Shown: positions 51,562 to 60,762, counted from the stretch's first letter. The stretch is 64,000 nt of DNA from Litoribrevibacter albus (GCF_030159995.1 NZ_BSNM01000003.1:558001-622000), one strand, 5' to 3'. The notes: generated from the sequence alone by a model not told the origin. Numbers and translations: made by a program.

Positions 51562-52491
51562 ATGGATATCAGCAAACTGGATATAAAGTCCTTACTACTC
51601 TTTGATGCGATTTATAAAACTCAAAACCTGTCTGCGGCTGCTAATGTTTTGGATTCCAGTCAGCCAGCGGTCAGTCGTAGTCTTGCTAAACTGCGCCTGA
51701 CGTTAAACGACCCTCTGTTTACACGTCAGGACTCTCGCATGGTGCCTACGGCTAAGGCAGTTGCCATGTCTGAATATGTGAAAGCAACCTTGGAAAACCT
51801 TCAGTTCTGTGTGAACTGTTTCAGCGAATTCCAACTTGCTAATACCAAGATGAATTACCGCATAGGGCTCAATGATTTGATCTTGAGTCTCTATGCCCAA
51901 CCCATGATTGATCACATACTCAGTGAAGCTCCCGGCATTGATCTTTCTTTTGTTAATGCCAACTACCTGGATGCCCTGGATTCAATCGATAAGAACAAAG
52001 TTGATGTGGCCGTTATTTCTCACTACAGCAACAGTTCTCGCTACTCCTATGAACCCGTGTTTCAGGACGACTACGTTACTATCTCTAGACAAGGTCATTC
52101 CCGCTTAGAGGATGGTCTGTCCCTGGAACGCTTTGTCGAGCTGGAGCACATCCTTATTACCTACAACAACGCTCAAAGTGGTTGGGTGGATGACGAATTG
52201 GCTAAGATAGGGAAACAACGTAAAGTTCGTGTTCGTTTGCCTTTCTTTTCCAGTGCACCTTTGATTACGTCCACCAGTGAGCTGTTATGTACTTTGCCTC
52301 GACAGTTTGCTCGTTACTTCCAGCATTCTTTGCCGCTTGATATCCACTCTTTGCCTATTCGGAATCACACTCATACTTTCTTTCTGGTTTGGCTAAAGCG
52401 TTTCGATAATGACCCGGCACATCGTTGGCTAAGAAACCGAATAAAGAGTGTGTTAATGCAATCCATTCAGGCGCCTGAGACTGATGGATAG
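51562..52491 (+). CDS. LysR-family regulator of the monooxygenase cluster
   Basis: 309 residues; HTH LSAAANVLDSSQPAVSRSLAKLRLTLNDPLFTR near 22-54, then an effector domain. It is flanked by the divergent monooxygenase and convergent AfsA-type gene, whose stop is only 3 bases from its own. The position suggests that it controls the cluster. The C-terminal part is of the NodD/NahR-like kind (LPRQFARYF...LPLDI). Confidence 0.9.
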   Translation: MDISKLDIKSLLLFDAIYKTQNLSAAANVLDSSQPAVSRSLAKLRLTLNDPLFTRQDSRMVPTAKAVAMSEYVKATLENLQFCVNCFSEFQLANTKMNYRIGLNDLILSLYAQPMIDHILSEAPGIDLSFVNANYLDALDSIDKNKVDVAVISHYSNSSRYSYEPVFQDDYVTISRQGHSRLEDGLSLERFVELEHILITYNNAQSGWVDDELAKIGKQRKVRVRLPFFSSAPLITSTSELLCTLPRQFARYFQHSLPLDIHSLPIRNHTHTFFLVWLKRFDNDPAHRWLRNRIKSVLMQSIQAPETDG

Positions 52492-52493
52492 CG

Positions 52494-53258
52494 TTACGCT
52501 GTAAGAGGTAATTCCTCCTCAGGCTCACTGTAATTGGCTAACAGATTTGAGACGGTTTGCTGTGCAATCTCTCTTTCTTTTGTGGAGAGGTATTCGGCCT
52601 GCAGTGCTGAGTAAGACAGTTCGCAAACGCTTAGCGGTTCTTGATCTCCCTGGAAGAACTCCACGGTTGCTTCACCGTTAATTTTTCCGTTAGATTTAAT
52701 TTCCAGATTGCGAATGGTGTAACGAATATCTGCACCAACCGGGAAGCAGAATTTATGGAAGTGGGTGTCCATTCGGTTGATCACAAAATAGTATTTTGTG
52801 TCGCTGTCACAGTAATAGGTTTCAGTTACTGCCAGAAGACTTTGGCGTGCTGCTTCAATGACGAGCATGCCTTGTAAATGCAAGCCGGTAATGTGATCCG
52901 ACATGATTTCACAACGATCATCCACAAGCAGATCTAAATGGAATACGTTGTCGCTGAGTCGTTCAGGTTTTCCAACCAGAGCATTTTCTTGTTTAACTTT
53001 GTGGCAGAGTTCTTTACCTGCAACATCAGCCAGTTTTTCGGCGGAAGTGGCTAGAACAACATTTCTTGTGGTCGCGATTAAGCGCACCAGATCATCAATT
53101 TTCTCACGATGAATACCTTGACCTGGGATGACGGTCAGTAGACCTTCGAACTTGTGTTCTTTAATCATGGTCATGGTGTCTGAATAGGTCGCTACGTTTT
53201 CCTGTTTTGCGAAGTCTGTGAAAGCGTCGCCTACTACGATTACGGTTTGGTTATGCAT
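52494..53258 (-). CDS. AfsA-type hotdog protein
   Basis: 254 residues. The C-terminal ~140 residues show the A-factor biosynthesis (AfsA) hotdog pattern, DHITGLHLQGMLVIEAARQ (about 124-142), with HFHKFCFPVGADIRY further on. The N-terminal ~95 residues are an alpha/beta region (VIVVGDAFTDF) I do not recognise; Streptomyces AfsA instead has two hotdog domains. AfsA joins a beta-ketoacyl chain to a glycerol-derived phosphate in gamma-butyrolactone signal synthesis, and related proteins act on other acyl-ACP substrates. Here a role in making a small lipid-like signal or metabolite is inferred from the neighbours. Confidence 0.75.
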   Translation of the reverse strand: MHNQTVIVVGDAFTDFAKQENVATYSDTMTMIKEHKFEGLLTVIPGQGIHREKIDDLVRLIATTRNVVLATSAEKLADVAGKELCHKVKQENALVGKPERLSDNVFHLDLLVDDRCEIMSDHITGLHLQGMLVIEAARQSLLAVTETYYCDSDTKYYFVINRMDTHFHKFCFPVGADIRYTIRNLEIKSNGKINGEATVEFFQGDQEPLSVCELSYSALQAEYLSTKEREIAQQTVSNLLANYSEPEEELPLTA

Positions 53259-53439
53259 AGTGTTTCTCCATTTTTTGTTAGGTGTAAAACTTCAATGTCC
53301 CTTCGTTTTCCACTGCTATTGCTACTTACTTATTATTTTTTAACTGCTCTTTGTCTTTCTAAACTGCGGTATTACTGTGGTGATTTTGTGGAGGAGAGCC
53401 GGTAAAGCAGCTCTCCTCAATGATTTAGAAAATCCGTTC

Positions 53440-53514
53440 ATTAGCAAATCTGTGCATTAGCAAACCTATGCATTAGCCACTGTACGTATTAGCCACCGTA
53501 CGTATTAGCAAAAT
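53440..53514. repeat. Tandem 16-bp repeats at the end of the NmrA-like gene
   Basis: Four units at 53440-53455, 53456-53471, 53472-53487 and 53488-53503, each beginning ATTAGC(A/C)A or ATTAGCCAC, plus a partial fifth that contains the gene's stop codon (TTA at 53505-53507, minus strand). A hairpin GAGGAGAGC/GCTCTCCTC (53391-53418) lies just beyond. Confidence 0.85.
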
Positions 53515-54359
53515 GCCTGTTTGTTCATTTGAATAAAGCTTTCCAATGAACTGGCTGGTTTGCCTGTAAGCGTTTCGAAGTCATCGCTGACAAAGCATCC
53601 GTCGTTAGCGGAGTAAATCTGGAAGAGTTCGATTAACGCGTCTGATAACCAGTGTCCGTAACCGGCTTCGATCATGGACTGACGAGCATCTTCAAACGAT
53701 ACCGGAATGTACTCCACGTCTTTGCCTGTAGCTTGGGTTAGGTAGGTTGCAACCTGCTCGTAGCTTTCTGCACCTTCGCCGGTCACTGTAATGATGTGAT
53801 TGTCGCTACTGTTGTCTTGTAGACACTTCAGCGCAACTTCGGCGATGTTGTGAATGTCAGTGAAGCTGATCTTGCCGTTTGACGCTGGTGCATAGATTTT
53901 TCCGTTAGTTTTGACGGACTCTGCATCACCAAACAACACTTGCATGAATAGGTTGCTACGAATCATGCTGTAAGCAACGCCTGATTCTTTAAGATGCTCT
54001 TCAATTTGTGCGTGCAGGCGAGGCAGGCGAGCTTCAGAATTCAACGATGGACGAAGTCCTGAAAGTTTAACGATGCGCTTAACACCGCAATCACGTGCAA
54101 CATCAATCACGCTGTTTTGGTAGACCACCATGTGTTCATCTGGCGGAGTAGCCATATACACATGGGTAACGTCTTCGAGTACTCGGTATAGGTGACTTTT
54201 GTCACTTAGATCACCTTGTACAATTTGGGCGGATTCAGGCAATACGCTTTTAGCTTTGTCTGCATCTCTGGTTAGTGCTTTGTATGCCAAACCTGCGTTG
54301 CTTAGGTATTCACATACTTTTGAACCTGTTTTTCCGGTCGCTCCGATTACTAGAATCAT
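53505..54359 (-). CDS. NmrA-like NAD(P)-binding reductase
   Basis: 284 residues of the atypical short-chain family: GATGKTGSKVCEYL (about 6-19, nucleotide loop), VKRIVKLSGLRPSL (about 99-112) and YSMIRSNLFMQVLF (about 145-158). This type includes quinone oxidoreductase-like and NmrA redox-sensor proteins. It is 29 bases downstream of the SRPBCC gene, probably one transcript, followed by afsA-like 246 bases later. Confidence 0.85.
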   Translation of the reverse strand: MILVIGATGKTGSKVCEYLSNAGLAYKALTRDADKAKSVLPESAQIVQGDLSDKSHLYRVLEDVTHVYMATPPDEHMVVYQNSVIDVARDCGVKRIVKLSGLRPSLNSEARLPRLHAQIEEHLKESGVAYSMIRSNLFMQVLFGDAESVKTNGKIYAPASNGKISFTDIHNIAEVALKCLQDNSSDNHIITVTGEGAESYEQVATYLTQATGKDVEYIPVSFEDARQSMIEAGYGHWLSDALIELFQIYSANDGCFVSDDFETLTGKPASSLESFIQMNKQAFC

Positions 54360-54388
54360 GGTTTCACTCCTTGTGTTTTAATTGCTGA

Positions 54389-54901
54389 TTAACGGTTGTA
54401 ATAAGGGGTTGGTTGACGGTTGTTGGTTTTATTAATGATGTCTTCCATACCATCTACGCCGTTTTCGAAAAGGGTGTAGAGGTTGTCGACAACGTCTTGC
54501 TCGATTTCGTAGTCCACATCGAAGGTTGCTGTCCAAGTGAATAAGGTTTGGCGATTGCCAATGTCTTCAAACTTCAACGTGGATAGGTAATTGGTCACAG
54601 GAACCGGGCCACTTAAAATGTTGTAAGTGAAGCTGTGGTTCAGATCAGAGTACTCAAGTAAGCGCTCAACGAAGACACCACCGTCGTCCATCACAATGGC
54701 TCGGTGAATACCGCGCTTGTTCTCATATACATCGCAGGTATCAACCAGGCTCTGCCAGCGTTGAATCGCACAGAACTTCCCGAATTTTTTCCAAACTTTT
54801 TTAATGGAAGCATCGAATACACGATTCACTTCTACTTCGGCGGCTTGAACTCCGGTCGTGGTTAAAGCTAGTGCTAAGGCCGCTGAGGTCATCCATTTCA
54901 T
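54389..54901 (-). CDS. Exported SRPBCC-family protein
   Basis: 170 residues with a signal peptide (SAALALALTTTGVQA, cleavage near residue 20). The remainder matches the polyketide-cyclase/SRPBCC fold: EVNRVFDASIKKVWKKFGKF, WQSLVDTCDVYENKRGIHR and a long terminal helix. An exported member of this family may bind a hydrophobic ligand or cyclise a product. It precedes the NmrA-like gene and is the most upstream gene of this half of the cluster. Confidence 0.78.
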   Translation of the reverse strand: MKWMTSAALALALTTTGVQAAEVEVNRVFDASIKKVWKKFGKFCAIQRWQSLVDTCDVYENKRGIHRAIVMDDGGVFVERLLEYSDLNHSFTYNILSGPVPVTNYLSTLKFEDIGNRQTLFTWTATFDVDYEIEQDVVDNLYTLFENGVDGMEDIINKTNNRQPTPYYNR

Positions 54902-55391
54902 GGTGTTTCTCCTTTTGTAAATTTCTCGTTTTATTATTTGTTGTTTCCTGTGTTGTTGAATTCATTATTGGCAAGAGAGCGAGGCGATGTAATGGCGAGG
55001 CGGTTATAGGGTCTATAACGAGTTTGTTATAACGAGTTCAGGAATGAATGCTCAGATGTTGAACTGCCCGAGATTACTGGGCTGTCGGTGATTTGTTTGA
55101 GTTAGAAAATATGTCACCGGTTGCGATTTGGAGACAGAAAATAGTGGATTTCGAATAAATGGAGCTATTTTCTCGGGCTTTAGACTTAGATTTTTTAGGC
55201 AAGAGTAGGTCTATGACCTATTAAGTCCGACAGGAAGAAAGTGAATAAAAGCTGGAATGTGTTGAGATATGTTAGCCGGGAGGTTTGTATTTATGTGACT
55301 TTGTGGAGGAGGGAATTAAAAAATATAATCGACAAGAGATAGATTCAAAGACAAACGGTTGCAGTTCGCTTTGAATCTACCTGATCAAGAC
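54902..55391. other. Intergenic region, no gene seen
   Basis: 490 bases. It should contain the promoter of the SRPBCC-NmrA transcript. A hairpin with arms TAGATTCAAAG/CTTTGAATCTA at 55340-55379 lies right after the EfpL stop and may be its terminator. Short degenerate repeats (AACGAGTTTGTTATAACGAGTTC) occur near 55018. No coding or RNA feature recognised. Confidence 0.5.
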
Positions 55392-55967
55392 TTACTTCGA
55401 GTCAACACGACCCATGAACTTACGTTCTTCAGTATTGATCTTGATGCGGTCGCCAGTAGAAATGTGCTCAGGCACCTGAACTACAAGGCCGGTGGTTAGC
55501 TTGGCCGGTTTAGTACGAGAGGTTGCAGACGCGCCTTTGATTGACGGGTCGGTTTCTTCAATCACCAAATCAACGCTAGGTGGCAGTTCAAGACCCACGG
55601 CTGAACCATCAACCACAACAATATAGATACCGTTGGTTTCTTCTGTAATGAACAGAACTTCGTCTTCGATAGACTCTTTGTTCAGGTTATAAGGTGTGTA
55701 ATCTTCGCTGTCCATGAACACATACTCTTCACCATCGATGTAAGAGAAGTTTGCAGGACGCTTGATTAGGTCAGCCAGGTTTAGCATTTCAGAGTCTTTG
55801 AACGTTTCGTCAACCTTACCACCAGTAACTACATCGTACATACGCATACGATAAATGCTGCCACCTGCACGGCCTTGTGGCACTGAGCGCTCGATGTCTT
55901 TGACAATAAGTACACGGCCGTTGAATTCGATAGCCTGATTCTTCTTAATTTCACTTGCCTTTGGCAT
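55392..55967 (-). CDS. yeiP: Elongation factor P-like protein EfpL (YeiP)
   Basis: 191 residues, collinear with E. coli EfpL. The N-terminal KOW domain carries the loop [10 protein letters not shown] with Arg33 at the tip (EF-P has Lys34 there), followed by two OB domains including [16 protein letters not shown] and [24 protein letters not shown]. EfpL relieves ribosome stalling at polyproline and related motifs. It stands alone with its own hairpin. Confidence 0.95.
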   Translation of the reverse strand: MPKASEIKKNQAIEFNGRVLIVKDIERSVPQGRAGGSIYRMRMYDVVTGGKVDETFKDSEMLNLADLIKRPANFSYIDGEEYVFMDSEDYTPYNLNKESIEDEVLFITEETNGIYIVVVDGSAVGLELPPSVDLVIEETDPSIKGASATSRTKPAKLTTGLVVQVPEHISTGDRIKINTEERKFMGRVDSK

Positions 55968-56110
55968 GAGTAGTTATCCTATACATTATCTTAGGGAAGG
56001 GGGTTGACGAAGACCCCGCCGAAAAAGGCAATAATTTACCATGAAAAACCAGCAAAGATGAGTTTTATATGCTTGTAAGCGCAGGATTTTTTCACCATTT
56101 TTGTTGAACA

Positions 56111-56548
56111 TTATTTTCCAAACTTATGAGGGCTTTGTGGTGCTTTCTTTCCTGCACTGTCCAACAGCTTCAAGAAGGTCGGGCATTCAAAGTGACTTGG
56201 TGCTTTACATGCTGCGGTATGGCGTAGGCCTTTGCTCATTAGCTTTAATTCCTCAATTTTCTGATCAATCTCATCTGCTTTATGGAGGAGTAACTCTCGA
56301 TCGATCTCGGGGCCGTCCGGCGTAAACATGGTTCCAATTTCTTCCAGAGACAAACCCGCTGTTCTGCCCAGAGAAATCAGGGCTAAGCGTTGTATCGTAT
56401 TAGGTGGAAAGAGCCTGCGTAAGCCATTTCTTCCATTGGATTTTATTAAGCCCTTTTCTTCGTAGTAGCGAAGGGTGGAGGCGGGCAAACCTGTTTTCTT
56501 TGATACATCACCAATATCCAGGGCATCTTGTTTAATTGATTGCGACAT
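56111..56548 (-). CDS. MerR-family regulator divergent from tpm
   Basis: 145 residues from the ATG at 56548. The winged helix (DIGDVSKKTGLPASTLRYYEEKGLI, NGLRRLFP) is followed by a coiled coil and a C-terminal region with two Cys (TAACKAPSHFECPTF) in the manner of metal- or redox-sensing MerR proteins, though the motif is not one I can assign. It is transcribed away from tpm, and the shared gap has one MerR-type promoter. Confidence 0.88.
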   Translation of the reverse strand: MSQSIKQDALDIGDVSKKTGLPASTLRYYEEKGLIKSNGRNGLRRLFPPNTIQRLALISLGRTAGLSLEEIGTMFTPDGPEIDRELLLHKADEIDQKIEELKLMSKGLRHTAACKAPSHFECPTFLKLLDSAGKKAPQSPHKFGK

Positions 56549-56554
56549 AAAGAC

Positions 56555-56585
56555 TTGACCTAAAGTTGACTTTAAGTCGTATGCT
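56555..56585 (+). promoter_or_regulatory. MerR-type promoter of tpm
   Basis: -35 TTGACC (56555-56560), 19-bp spacer TAAAGTTGACTTTAAGTCG with a dyad, -10 TATGCT (56580-56585). The same architecture is found at 28498, 28588 and 30227. Confidence 0.8.
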
Positions 56586-56633
56586 AGTTGTGTGCCTCGC
56601 ATAAGGCAATCAAAAATCTTAAAAGGAGGATTT

Positions 56634-57278
56634 ATGGACGCACAATTCTGGCATGAACGATGGGCTATGAAAGAGATTGGCTTTCATGAAGGAGAGGTTA
56701 ATTCGCTGTTATTACATTGGTTTGATTCATTGTCATTAACCCCTGGTGATCGGGTCTTTTTGCCTTTGTGTGGTAAAACCCGGGACATTGCCTGGTTGTT
56801 AGCTCAGGGATACTCGGTAGTCGGCGTTGAGCTGAGTGAGATTGCGGTGAAGGAATTGTTTGAAGAACTCGGAGTTCAACCAACCATCACTAAGGTAGAT
56901 CAATACCTTCATTATCATTCTGAAAATCTGGATGTGTATGTGGGAGACATCTTCGACATGACTCCTTCTATCATCGGTCAGGTGGCCGGTGTCTACGATC
57001 GTGCGGCTTTGGTGGCGCTACCTTTGGAGATGCGTAAGCAATACACAAAGCTGTTGTTGAGTATTACTGCCTGCGCCCCACAGTTGTTGGTGTGTTATGA
57101 GTATGACCAATCGATCTTTGATGGCCCGCCGTTCTCTATCAGCAGAGAGGAAATTCGCCAGCATTATGCTGACTCACTAACAATCACCTTACTTGAAAGC
57201 CGCGAGATGGAGGGATGTATTCGCGGGCAGGTGGATGCCACGGAGCGGGTTTGGTTATTAAGTTCTTTATCTGAGTAA
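56634..57278 (+). CDS. tpm: Thiopurine S-methyltransferase
   Basis: 214 residues from the ATG at 56634 (AAAAGGAGG upstream); family length about 218. TPMT features are MDAQFWHERWAMKEIGFHEG at the N-terminus, VFLPLCGKTRDIAWL near 42-56 (SAM site), VVGVELSEIAV near 63-73, and YDRAALVALP near 121-130. Bacterial TPMTs methylate selenite or tellurite and thiopurines with SAM. The promoter pattern and divergent merR suggest induction by a metal(loid) or redox stress, which is inference. Confidence 0.93.
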   Translation: MDAQFWHERWAMKEIGFHEGEVNSLLLHWFDSLSLTPGDRVFLPLCGKTRDIAWLLAQGYSVVGVELSEIAVKELFEELGVQPTITKVDQYLHYHSENLDVYVGDIFDMTPSIIGQVAGVYDRAALVALPLEMRKQYTKLLLSITACAPQLLVCYEYDQSIFDGPPFSISREEIRQHYADSLTITLLESREMEGCIRGQVDATERVWLLSSLSE

Positions 57279-57286
57279 ATTATTTC

Positions 57287-57335
57287 TTGACGATCTAGGT
57301 CAGTTGTCCTATTTTTGTTTAGGTCAACTGTCCTA
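57287..57335 (+). promoter_or_regulatory. tetR promoter with two operators
   Basis: -35 TTGACG (57287-57292), 17-bp spacer, -10 TATTTT (57310-57315). Two near-identical dyads overlap it: TAGGTCAGTTGTCCTA (57296-57311) and TAGGTCAACTGTCCTA (57320-57335), 24 bases apart. This suits autorepression by the TetR protein encoded downstream. Confidence 0.82.
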
Positions 57336-57418
57336 GTGATGTTTTTTGCGCTAACACATACAAGAATTTATGACACAAGGACTTATTACACAGCGATTTA
57401 TTACACAGGTAAGGCGAA

Positions 57419-57988
57419 ATGAAGACCTCTACGAGAGCGCTGATTATTGAACGTGCCGATGAACTCTTCTATCAAAAAGGGTTTGATCACACTTCATTTG
57501 CTCATATTGCGAAAGATGTAAACATCTCTCGTGGGAACTTTTACCACCACTTCAAAAGCAAGGATGAGATTCTGGATGCCGTGATTGATTTTCGGCTGTC
57601 AAAGACTCAGACCATGCTGGATGAGTGGGATCAGGAAGGGGATACACCTGAGGCCCGAATTCGTTGTTTCATTCATATTCTGATTCGTAATATGTCCAAA
57701 ATTGTTATGTATGGTTGTCCCGTGGGTACGTTGACCTCTGAACTGGCGAAGCTGGATCACGCTTCGTTGGATAAGGCTGGTGCCGTATTTAGCTTATTTC
57801 GTGAATGGCTAGCTCGTCAGTTTGATGCCTTGGGCTTTTCAGATCGATCAGACGCTTTAGCCATGCATGTGCTGGCTAGAAGTCAGGGCATAGCAACGCT
57901 TGCCAGTGCTTTCAAGGATGAAACTTTCATTAATGAAGAAGTCGCAACCTTAAACCTGTGGTTGGAGCAGCAGCTGGCCAGCCGTTAA
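57419..57988 (+). CDS. TetR-family regulator
   Basis: 189 residues; HTH DHTSFAHIAKDVNISRGNFYHHFKSKDEILDAVI near 20-53, followed by a ligand domain containing two Cys (RCFIH, GCPVGT). The protein begins behind AAGGCG. The YciI-like gene and tag follow, so it may control these; its own promoter carries two operators. Confidence 0.92.
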   Translation: MKTSTRALIIERADELFYQKGFDHTSFAHIAKDVNISRGNFYHHFKSKDEILDAVIDFRLSKTQTMLDEWDQEGDTPEARIRCFIHILIRNMSKIVMYGCPVGTLTSELAKLDHASLDKAGAVFSLFREWLARQFDALGFSDRSDALAMHVLARSQGIATLASAFKDETFINEEVATLNLWLEQQLASR

Positions 57989-58071
57989 ATCTACAGCTTT
58001 GAATAAAGTTTTGAACCAAGTCTTAAACTTTAAGCCTTGAACGATAAGTCCTGAAGAAAGGGAGAGGGAAA

Positions 58072-58362
58072 ATGTATATCGTGACATTGAAATTTTCTGT
58101 CAATAAAAGCAATGCGCCTCAATTCATGGAAGGTCATAAAGCCTGGATTGAGCAAGGAATCAAAGATGGTGTTTTTGCGCTGGTGGGCAGTTTGCCGGAC
58201 ATTGGTGGAGGCATCATTGCACATAATGTTTCCCGTGATGAGCTTGAACAGCGAGTTAAGGATGACCCTTTTGTGGCTGAACAGGTGGTGACCGCCGACA
58301 TTATGGAGTTCCTACCTAACCGTGCAGATGAGCGCCTTTCATTTCTATTGCCTCAGGGTTAA
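58072..58362 (+). CDS. YciI-like protein
   Basis: 96 residues with the YciI/YCII ferredoxin-like layout: YIVTLKFSVN, HKAWIEQGIKDGVFALVGSLPDIGGGIIAHN and DDPFVAEQVVTADIMEFLP. A putative active-site His-Asp pair is seen in other family members; here His near residue 23 and Asp near 30 may correspond. Function unknown. It is 10 bases upstream of tag. Confidence 0.8.
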   Translation: MYIVTLKFSVNKSNAPQFMEGHKAWIEQGIKDGVFALVGSLPDIGGGIIAHNVSRDELEQRVKDDPFVAEQVVTADIMEFLPNRADERLSFLLPQG

Positions 58363-58372
58363 AGGCTGAATC

Positions 58373-58960
58373 ATGGCTGAGTTGTTTCAAGGCCCGGATG
58401 GGCAACCCAGGTGTAAGTGGTGCGGGGGTGCACCGGAGTTTCTTGCTTACCACGACAACGAATGGGGATTTCCTGTCAGGGATGATCAGCACTTATTTGA
58501 AAAAATCTGTCTGGAAAGCTTTCAGTCGGGGTTGAGCTGGCGGACGATACTGACCAAACGAGAGAATTTCAGACAGGCATTCAAGCAGTTCGATTTTTAT
58601 CAGGTGGCTGAGTTCACCGAGCAAGACGTTGAACGTTTATTGCAAGATGCAGGCATTGTTCGTCATCGAGGCAAGATTGAGGCGGCTATTAATAATGCCA
58701 AACGTGCAGTGGAAATGGTGGCGCAGGAAGGGTCGTTGGCTGACTTCTTTTGGCAATATGAGCCTCAAACGATTGTGAATGCACCACAAACGGTTTCTAC
58801 CTCGGAAGAGTCCATCGCCTTATCTAAAGCACTGAAGAAACGAGGGTGGAAATTTGTTGGTCCGACGACAGTGTATGCTTTTATGCAAGCAATGGGATTA
58901 ATCAATGACCATTCAGAAGGCTGCATCATTCGACAGACGGTAGAACAGACTTCCAAATAA
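58373..58960 (+). CDS. tag: DNA-3-methyladenine glycosylase I
   Basis: 195 residues. Tag signatures: a Cys pair in CKWCGG near the N-terminus and YHDNEWGFPVRDD (base-binding Glu), FQSGLSWRTILTKRENFRQAF and GWKFVGPTTVYAFMQAMGLINDHSEGC near the C-terminus with His/Cys zinc ligands. It removes 3-methyladenine from alkylated DNA. The operon with a YciI-like protein is unremarkable. Confidence 0.94.
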   Translation: MAELFQGPDGQPRCKWCGGAPEFLAYHDNEWGFPVRDDQHLFEKICLESFQSGLSWRTILTKRENFRQAFKQFDFYQVAEFTEQDVERLLQDAGIVRHRGKIEAAINNAKRAVEMVAQEGSLADFFWQYEPQTIVNAPQTVSTSEESIALSKALKKRGWKFVGPTTVYAFMQAMGLINDHSEGCIIRQTVEQTSK

Positions 58961-58964
58961 CATT

Positions 58965-59027
58965 GAACCTCTTAATTACCCGTTTAGTTGTAAACAGTTG
59001 TGGTAGGACGAGTTAGTTAAGAGGTTC
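58965..59027. terminator. Long-loop inverted repeat between convergent genes
   Basis: Arms GAACCTCTTAA (58965-58975) and TTAAGAGGTTC (59017-59027), perfect complements with a 41-base loop, between tag and the chemoreceptor gene. A clear T tract is lacking, so termination is possible but weakly supported. Confidence 0.4.
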
Positions 59028-59055
59028 GATGTCGTTTCAGCGTTTGTGCCCTTAA

Positions 59056-60762
59056 TCAATTTTCGATGAACTTCTGCAATTGTGTATTGATTTGATTGAC
59101 TGAGCGGTTGATTCGTAACGCTAACTCCAACAAACGTTCGGTATTTTCCGTCGTTTGTCTGGAAACGTCCCGAATATTGTCGATACCTGAATTGATCTCA
59201 TTGCTGATACCCGCTTGCGTTTCTGCCGCTTCAGACAGTTGTATGTTTTGAGCCTGGATTTTCTCAATGGCGTGACTGACACTCTCAATCATTTCATTGG
59301 TTTCCATGGCTTTTTCTTTACTGGTGTTGAGACTTTCTTTGCCTTTGTCGATGGTACTGACAGCATTAATAGCGCCTTGCTGTAGTTGCTCAATCATCCT
59401 GTTAATTTCTTCGGTGGATTCTTGAGTCCGACTGGCTAAGGTTCTTACTTCGTCCGCCACTACCGCAAAACCACGACCCTGTTCCCCGGCACGTGCAGCT
59501 TCAATTGCCGCATTCAGTGCTAATAGATTAGTTTGTTCGGCAATGCCTCGAATCACATCGAGTACACCTCCAATGTTTTGGCTATGTGCTTCGAGATTAC
59601 CCACGACTTCCGCAACGGCTTCCATTTCTTCCGCAAAATTTTGCACTGAATTGAGGTTGTCTTCTACGGTTTTGCTGCCTCTTGCGGTTTGTTTTTGAGT
59701 CTCAATGGAACTTTGTGCGGTTTCAGACGCAATGCTGTTCATGTCCGTGGTAGCGTTGGCCATCTCATTCATTGAGTGAGCCACTCGTTCGGTAACGTCA
59801 TGCTGATGGGTTGCATCTGCTTGGGTTTGTTGTGTAATGCGTTCCATGTCTTCAGTGCTTTGGGTTAGTTCTTTAACCTGCTCATTGATGTCTTTTAACG
59901 TAGTCGCCAAGCGTTTCATGAGATGATTAAAGGCACTGGCGATGTCGCCAATTTCATCCTGAGGTTCACTGACCAGCCGTTGATCCAAATTGCCTTCGCC
60001 TTCTGCGATATCTAACAGGGCGGATTTTACTTCCCTTAACCGTTCAGAAATCAGTTTCCTGAACATAAAGAAAAGTAAGCCTATGGTGCCGCCCAAGACA
60101 ATCAGAATGATCACTGCAATTTGAGTATTGAGGCTTGTTGCATAAGCTAATTGCTCATCGATTGGCACCTGAACTTCGAGAATGCCTCGTACATCATTTA
60201 ACTGCCAACCCGTTTTCGGGGTGTCCGGGTGGGAGTTATGACAATTCACACAGCCCTGAGCCACCATAGTGTCAGCCAGTGCGACACGTACCACTTCTTT
60301 ATCATTGATGGTTTCTACTGTGGAGAAGGTTTTCTTCGGATCTTTATTTAACTCATCCCATGCCGCTTGACCAAAGGCATCCATTTGACGGTTCTTTCGG
60401 TTGGGGAAGGGGAAGGGACTGTAGAGTTTCAAGGTGATGATGTTGTTGTTCGAGAACTCTTTGCTGAGATCATGAATGAAGGTCGCTGGCAGTGGCACAA
60501 CCCCAGCTTTATCTTTGTGATCGTAATGGGGGCGAATGCCATCTACAGGTAAGACCTTCTTAATGATGTTTTTTGTGTAATAGCCACGAATGGTTTTGTA
60601 TTGCTTAACCGTACTTTCCGCTGATGAGATAGCCCCGGCAATTGCATGTTGTTTAGTAACATTAGGAACGTAGGTAAAAAGAACGATGAGTACAACGACT
60701 AAGATGAGTACGAGTGGGGAAAACAACCGGGTACTCAACTTTCCAAAGTAACTTTTGCTCAT
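59056..60762 (-). CDS. Methyl-accepting chemotaxis protein with c-type heme sensor
   Basis: 568 residues from the ATG at 60762, which has AAGGTGG upstream; an earlier ATG (60804) lacks one. Two membrane helices (about 6-30 and 207-230) bracket a ~175-residue periplasmic domain of the Tll0287/DUF3365 type that contains CVNCHNSHP, a CxxCH heme-attachment site, near residue 167-172. Then a HAMP domain and a methyl-accepting signalling domain with the CheW/CheA contact tip ([20 protein letters not shown]). It probably senses redox state, oxygen, NO or CO at the heme. Confidence 0.9.
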   Translation of the reverse strand: MSKSYFGKLSTRLFSPLVLILVVVLIVLFTYVPNVTKQHAIAGAISSAESTVKQYKTIRGYYTKNIIKKVLPVDGIRPHYDHKDKAGVVPLPATFIHDLSKEFSNNNIITLKLYSPFPFPNRKNRQMDAFGQAAWDELNKDPKKTFSTVETINDKEVVRVALADTMVAQGCVNCHNSHPDTPKTGWQLNDVRGILEVQVPIDEQLAYATSLNTQIAVIILIVLGGTIGLLFFMFRKLISERLREVKSALLDIAEGEGNLDQRLVSEPQDEIGDIASAFNHLMKRLATTLKDINEQVKELTQSTEDMERITQQTQADATHQHDVTERVAHSMNEMANATTDMNSIASETAQSSIETQKQTARGSKTVEDNLNSVQNFAEEMEAVAEVVGNLEAHSQNIGGVLDVIRGIAEQTNLLALNAAIEAARAGEQGRGFAVVADEVRTLASRTQESTEEINRMIEQLQQGAINAVSTIDKGKESLNTSKEKAMETNEMIESVSHAIEKIQAQNIQLSEAAETQAGISNEINSGIDNIRDVSRQTTENTERLLELALRINRSVNQINTQLQKFIEN

